Source of the DNA: CAZCJU01 sp964562175 | GTDB lineage: Bacteria; Bacillota; Clostridia; Oscillospirales; CAG-272 | NCBI GenBank assembly: GCA_964562175.1 | Contig: CAZLRV010000024.1 | Span: 1 to 25,436 of the forward strand | Length of the DNA stretch: 25,436 nucleotides | Direction: 5' to 3' | Part shown: piece by piece, positions 21,848-25,436 of the stretch | Layout of the letters: each line of letters begins with the position of its first letter | Numbering within the stretch: position 1 is the stretch's first letter | Program-made: the position numbers and the translations under genes | Notes under the pieces: model-generated | What the model was told of the DNA's origin: nothing | The model's database searches: none | The model's input: the letters and a program-made list of their open reading frames with translations, nothing else

Positions 21848-23443
21848 ATGTATCCCGAAAATTACAATGATTCAATAAATAAGGTTGAAAAAGTAAGAGA
21901 CGATAACATAGCCCTTACGCCTCGCCGTATGACGGCACAGGAAAAGGAGGATCTCCTCGCAACCTATCACCCCGATTACAACAAAGACGAATTCAGAGAG
22001 CTGAAGATAGGACCCAATAAGGGCGAAAAGGTTCCCACCGAGCTTGCCGAGATGCTTCAGGCTCACAGCAGAATAAAAGCGGAGGATGTAGACCTCACAA
22101 AGCCCGATTACGATGTTGACGTGCTTATCATAGGCGGCGGCGGAGCAGGTGCTTCGGCGGCTATTGAAGCAAACGAGGCGGGTGCGGATGTAATGATAGT
22201 TACAAAGCTCCGTATCGGCGATGCAAACACGATGATGGCGGAGGGCGGCATCCAGGCGGCAGATAAGCCCAACGACTCACCCGCAATACATTTTGTCGAT
22301 GCTTTCGGCGGCGGTCACTTTGCCGCAAAGCGTGAGCTGCTTTCAAAGCTCGTATGCGATGCTCCCGAGGCTATTCAATGGCTCAGCTCGCTCGGCGTTG
22401 AGTTCGATAAAGAGCCCGACGGCACGATGATAACCACGCACGGCGGCGGTACGAGCCGTAAGCGTATGCACGCCGCAAAGGACTATTCCGGTGCGGAGAT
22501 AATGAGAACGCTCAGAGATGAGGTTCTTAACAGAAACATTCCCGTTGTTGACTTTACCTCGGCTATCGAGCTTATACTTGACGATAAGGGCAACGCCGCA
22601 GGTGCGGTGCTTATGAATATGGAAACGCACGAGCTTCTCGTTGCTAAGGCAAAGACCGTTATAATCGCAACGGGCGGTGCGGGAAGAATGCATTATCAGG
22701 GCTTCCCCACCTCAAACCACTACGGCGCAACGGCTGACGGTCTTGTACTCGGCTACAGAGTAGGCGCAAAGCTTCTCTACGCCGATACGCTTCAGTATCA
22801 CCCCACGGGTGCGGCTTATCCTCAGCAGATATTCGGCGCTCTTGTAACGGAGAAGGTTCGTTCCCTCGGTGCAAAGCTGGTAAACCGTGACGGCGAGGTG
22901 TTCGTGCATCCTCTCGAAACACGTGACGTTGTTGCCGCTTCAATAATCAGAGAATGCGGCGAAAGAGGCAAGGGCGTTGAGACCGGCGACGGTCTGGGCG
23001 TATGGCTCGATACACCTATGATAGAGAAGATAGGCGGAGAGGGAACGATAGAAAAGCGTATTCCCGCAATGATGCGTATGTTCGGTCAGTACGGCGTTGA
23101 TATAAGAAAAGAGCCGATACTCGTTTACCCCACGCTTCACTACCAGAACGGCGGTCTTGATATAAACGTAAACGGAGAGACGACTAACATAAAGAATCTT
23201 TTCGTAGCCGGCGAGGCTGTCGGAGGAATCCACGGACGTAACCGTCTTATGGGTAACTCACTGCTCGATATAATAGTATTCGGACGTAATGCGGGTCAAA
23301 ATGCCGCGGCACGTGTTAAGGATGTGACCGTCGGCGAGCTTACGCTCGACCATGTTGCCGCATTTGAAAAGGAAATATCGGATGCGGGAATAGAAACGGA
23401 TAAGGTATCGCCCAAGCTTCTTCCCGATTACAGAAGAAAGTAA
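21848..23443 (+). CDS. frdA: Fumarate reductase flavoprotein subunit, soluble, non-covalent FAD
   Basis: 531 residues of the SdhA/FrdA/L-aspartate oxidase family, with a hydrophilic extension of about 88 residues before the FAD motif GGGGAG (96-101). Dicarboxylate-site residues are kept: HPTG (318-321), the Arg at 338 in TEKVRS, His 431 in PTLHYQNGG, and Arg 466 in RNRLMGNSLLD. The SHT motif whose His links FAD covalently in membrane fumarate reductases reads ANT (N127), so FAD should be non-covalent. Aspartate oxidase is unlikely, given the iron-sulfur partner and no nadA or nadC. Predicted to reduce fumarate to succinate in the cytoplasm. No signal peptide. Confidence 0.87.
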   Translation: MYPENYNDSINKVEKVRDDNIALTPRRMTAQEKEDLLATYHPDYNKDEFRELKIGPNKGEKVPTELAEMLQAHSRIKAEDVDLTKPDYDVDVLIIGGGGAGASAAIEANEAGADVMIVTKLRIGDANTMMAEGGIQAADKPNDSPAIHFVDAFGGGHFAAKRELLSKLVCDAPEAIQWLSSLGVEFDKEPDGTMITTHGGGTSRKRMHAAKDYSGAEIMRTLRDEVLNRNIPVVDFTSAIELILDDKGNAAGAVLMNMETHELLVAKAKTVIIATGGAGRMHYQGFPTSNHYGATADGLVLGYRVGAKLLYADTLQYHPTGAAYPQQIFGALVTEKVRSLGAKLVNRDGEVFVHPLETRDVVAASIIRECGERGKGVETGDGLGVWLDTPMIEKIGGEGTIEKRIPAMMRMFGQYGVDIRKEPILVYPTLHYQNGGLDINVNGETTNIKNLFVAGEAVGGIHGRNRLMGNSLLDIIVFGRNAGQNAAARVKDVTVGELTLDHVAAFEKEISDAGIETDKVSPKLLPDYRRK

Positions 23444-23455
23444 GAGGGGACAAGA

Positions 23456-24718
23456 ATGAGTTTATTTAACGGCGTTATCTCGATAAGCGATATTTCAACG
23501 CTGATATTCATCGTATTTACGGTACTGCTCGTGGGCTACAGCTTCGGCAGAATTACCGTAAAGGGCGTTTCGCTCGGCGATGCGGGCGTGTTTATAATCG
23601 CACTTTTGTTCGGCGCATTGTTCTTCAAGGTCGACGAGGCTAAAGCTCTGCTGTTTGACTTTTCAAGCAAGCCTTATGATTTTACAGAGGGACTTAAGCT
23701 CGTTGAAAACCTCGGCTTGATACTTTTCGTAACGGCAGTCGGCTTCATAGCCGGACCCAAGTTTTTCGGAAACTTTAAGAAAAACTTCAAGTCATACGTG
23801 CTTTTGGGCTTTATCATAATAGTTGCCGGCGGTATTGCCGCGGCAGGCTGTATAGGCCTGGGCGAGGTGGTAGGCTACGGCGCCTCCATAAAGGAGCAAG
23901 ACGGCTTCGTTGCGATGATAGTCGGACTTCTTTCGGGTGCCCTGACCTCGACCCCCGCATTTTCGGCGGCTAAGGCAACGGTAGCGGAGGAATATACCTC
24001 ACTCGTTTCCGTCGGACACGGTATAGCATATATTTACGGCGTTATCGGCGTTGTGCTTTTCGTACAGCTCATACCCAAGCTCACCAAAGCGGATATGGAA
24101 GCGGAAAGAGCAAAGCTTATAATAAAAGCCGAAGATGAGAAAAAGACGCGTAAGGGCAAGCTGTTTGAGATAGACCATATGGGTATTGCCGCATTCTCAC
24201 TTGCGGCAATAGTCGGAACGCTTATCGGTCAGATAAAAATTCCGCTCTCCTCACAGGGTCTTGGCGGAACGTGCTTCTCACTCACAACGACGGGCGGTTG
24301 TCTGCTCACAAGCCTTATAATAGGTCACTTCGGTCATTTCGGACCGGTAAAGGTCATGCCCACAGAGGGAACGCTTAAGCTGTTCCGTGAGCTTGGCTTG
24401 GTATTCTTCCTTGTAGGCGCGGGTATTCCCGGTGGTGCCGAATTTGTTCAGAACTTCGACCCGATGTATTTCGTATACGGAATAATCATGACGACATTCC
24501 CGATGATAATCGGTTATTTGTTCGCAAAGTACGTTTTGAAGCTGAGCTTGCTCAATAACCTCGGTTCAATAACGGGCGGTATGACCTCAACTCCCGCACT
24601 CGGTACGCTTATAAACGTAGCGGGAACGGAAGACGTTGCATCCGCATATGCGGCAACATATCCCATTGCGCTTATCGCCGTCGTTTTGATATCTCAATTC
24701 TTGATAATCCTGTTCTGA
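23456..24718 (+). CDS. AspT/SucE-family transporter, probable succinate exporter
   Basis: 420 residues, about ten hydrophobic segments. The internal repeat of the aspartate:alanine exchanger family is clear: GALTSTPAFS (161-170) and GGMTSTPALG (374-383), one in each half. The family includes AspT (aspartate/alanine) and Corynebacterium SucE (succinate export). Residues 208-240 form the only sizeable central hydrophilic loop. The regulatory TrkA-C (RCK) domains usual in AspT and SucE are missing, which explains the shorter length. It directly follows frdA (12-base gap, AGAGGGG site) and ends the operon, so succinate export is the best guess. Dicarboxylate/amino-acid exchange is the alternative. 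Confidence 0.75.
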   Translation: MSLFNGVISISDISTLIFIVFTVLLVGYSFGRITVKGVSLGDAGVFIIALLFGALFFKVDEAKALLFDFSSKPYDFTEGLKLVENLGLILFVTAVGFIAGPKFFGNFKKNFKSYVLLGFIIIVAGGIAAAGCIGLGEVVGYGASIKEQDGFVAMIVGLLSGALTSTPAFSAAKATVAEEYTSLVSVGHGIAYIYGVIGVVLFVQLIPKLTKADMEAERAKLIIKAEDEKKTRKGKLFEIDHMGIAAFSLAAIVGTLIGQIKIPLSSQGLGGTCFSLTTTGGCLLTSLIIGHFGHFGPVKVMPTEGTLKLFRELGLVFFLVGAGIPGGAEFVQNFDPMYFVYGIIMTTFPMIIGYLFAKYVLKLSLLNNLGSITGGMTSTPALGTLINVAGTEDVASAYAATYPIALIAVVLISQFLIILF

Positions 24719-24735
24719 ACCGCATAAGCGGTATG

Positions 24736-24772
24736 AAAAACGCTTCACGTAGTTATACGTGGAGCGTTTTTT
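24736..24772 (+). terminator. Strong intrinsic terminator of the twelve-gene run
   Basis: Sixteen paired positions, AAAAACGCTTCACGTA (24736-24751) with TACGTGGAGCGTTTTT (24756-24771), one G-U pair and a GTTA loop, ending in six T. The A-rich left flank would also let it act on the minus strand. Confidence 0.92.
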
Positions 24773-24797
24773 GAATGAAGAGGAAAGGGGGAGCGCT

Positions 24798-25397
24798 TTG
24801 AGCGTATACGGATATATACGTGTGAGCAGTAGAGACCAAAACGAGGACAGACAGCAAATAGCGTTGGCAAAAGAGGGTATTAAAAGTCAAAATATATATA
24901 TCGACAAGCAATCGGGTAAGGATTTTGACAGACCGAAATATAAAAAAATGCTCCGCAAGCTGAAAAAAGACGATCTGCTCTATATAAAGAGCATAGACCG
25001 TCTCGGAAGAAACTATGAGGAGATATTACAGCAGTGGCGTATACTTACAAAGGAAAAGGGCGTTGATATCGTCGTGCTTGATATGCCCTTGCTCGATACA
25101 CGGCGCGGTAAGGATCTTATGGGGACGTTTCTTTCGGATATCGTTTTGCAGGTGCTGTCATTCGTTGCGGAAAACGAACACGCAAATATACGTCTGCGAC
25201 AAGCGGAGGGCATTGCGGCGGCAAAGGCAAGAGGCATCCGCTTCGGCAGACCGCCGGGGCGGTTGCCCGATAATTTTAACAGCGTATACAGACGCTGGAA
25301 AAACGGAGAAATCACCGCAACGCTTGCGGCGGCTGAATGCAAAATGGCAATTTCAACCTTTCGTTATAAAGTAAAGACGTATGAAAAAACAACATAA
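24798..25397 (+). CDS. Small serine recombinase (resolvase/invertase family)
   Basis: 199 residues from the TTG at 24798, preceded by AGGGG at about 7 bases. The longer frame from GTG at 24759 begins inside the terminator stem and is rejected. Catalytic Ser lies in YIRVSSRDQ (S10). The Arg-rich active-site segment SIDRLGRN and a C-terminal helix-turn-helix (about 150-195) after RFGRPPGR are typical of Tn3 resolvases and Hin-type invertases. No transposase or recombination site was recognised. No relation to the metabolic genes is visible; it may mark the edge of a mobile segment to the right. Confidence 0.85.
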   Translation: MSVYGYIRVSSRDQNEDRQQIALAKEGIKSQNIYIDKQSGKDFDRPKYKKMLRKLKKDDLLYIKSIDRLGRNYEEILQQWRILTKEKGVDIVVLDMPLLDTRRGKDLMGTFLSDIVLQVLSFVAENEHANIRLRQAEGIAAAKARGIRFGRPPGRLPDNFNSVYRRWKNGEITATLAAAECKMAISTFRYKVKTYEKTT

Positions 25398-25406
25398 AAA
25401 GGGCTG

Positions 25407-25436
25407 TTTTGCAGAAATGTGTACTTTTTTGCAAAA
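25407..25436. repeat. Inverted repeat at the right edge
   Basis: TTTTGCA (25407-25413) and TGCAAAA (25430-25436) are perfect arms, 10 bases after the recombinase stop. The right arm touches the end of the window, so its full extent is unknown. It could be a recombination site or simply a terminator. Confidence 0.25.

Noticed and set aside
21848..23443. L-aspartate oxidase (NadB)
   Set aside because: An iron-sulfur partner overlaps the same operon, and nadA/nadC are absent. The active-site set and context point to fumarate reduction.
24759..24797. GTG at 24759 as the recombinase start
   Set aside because: It is inside the terminator stem, and the extra residues do not belong to the family. 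The TTG at 24798 gives the standard N-terminus after AGGGG.

Overview
The window reads as a strictly anaerobic, fermentative Bacillota of the class Clostridia. The reasons are AGGAGG-type ribosome binding sites, sigma-A style promoters, two different [FeFe] hydrogenases, an NfnAB transhydrogenase, and an Flx/Hdr electron-bifurcation module with no respiratory membrane anchor. No tRNA, rRNA or CRISPR array was seen.

Layout. (1) 1-496: a divergent control region. A minus-strand promoter serves a gene that leaves the left edge. A strong plus-strand promoter is followed about 40 bases later by an intrinsic terminator, giving a candidate orphan small RNA of about 85 nt. A third promoter precedes a nucleotidyltransferase-like gene (497-1666) whose 5' end carries a 9-codon leader ORF ending at a slip-prone TTT TGA. 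(2) 1824-8153, minus strand: nfnA-nfnB-hydC-hydB-hydA. This operon encodes NADH-dependent ferredoxin:NADP oxidoreductase and the trimeric electron-bifurcating [FeFe] hydrogenase. A promoter with about 110 nt of structured leader lies upstream, and a bidirectional terminator faces the nucleotidyltransferase. (3) 8575-9966, plus strand: a YfcE-type phosphodiesterase and a LysR-type regulator. (4) 10140-12272: a small thioredoxin-fold [2Fe-2S] ferredoxin, a free-standing version of the C-terminal domain of SpoIIE-like phosphatases, and a group B [FeFe] hydrogenase. (5) 12314-24718: a tight run of twelve genes. They are malate dehydrogenase (of lactate dehydrogenase-like fold), class II fumarase, HdrB, HdrC, HdrA, FlxD (MvhD-like), two FlxB/FlxC-type iron-sulfur proteins, FlxA, an iron-sulfur and a flavoprotein subunit of a soluble fumarate reductase, and an AspT/SucE-family exporter. 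A very strong terminator closes the run. (6) 24798-25397: a small serine recombinase.

How the genes fit together. The twelve-gene run covers oxaloacetate to malate to fumarate to succinate and then a plausible succinate exporter. Between fumarase and fumarate reductase sits a complete set of FlxABCD-HdrABC, a module known to couple NADH oxidation to ferredoxin reduction with a second, higher-potential acceptor. No DsrC or heterodisulfide partner is present. The fumarate reductase lacks a membrane anchor, lacks the CCG domain of thiol:fumarate reductases, and has lost the FAD-linking histidine. The most interesting reading is a cytoplasmic NADH:ferredoxin/fumarate bifurcating system. HdrB would hand electrons to FrdAB, and fumarate reduction would pay for reduced ferredoxin. 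The ferredoxin could then be re-oxidised by HydABC (H2) or NfnAB (NADPH), both encoded next door. Domain identities rest on visible motifs; the bifurcating fumarate reductase is an inference.
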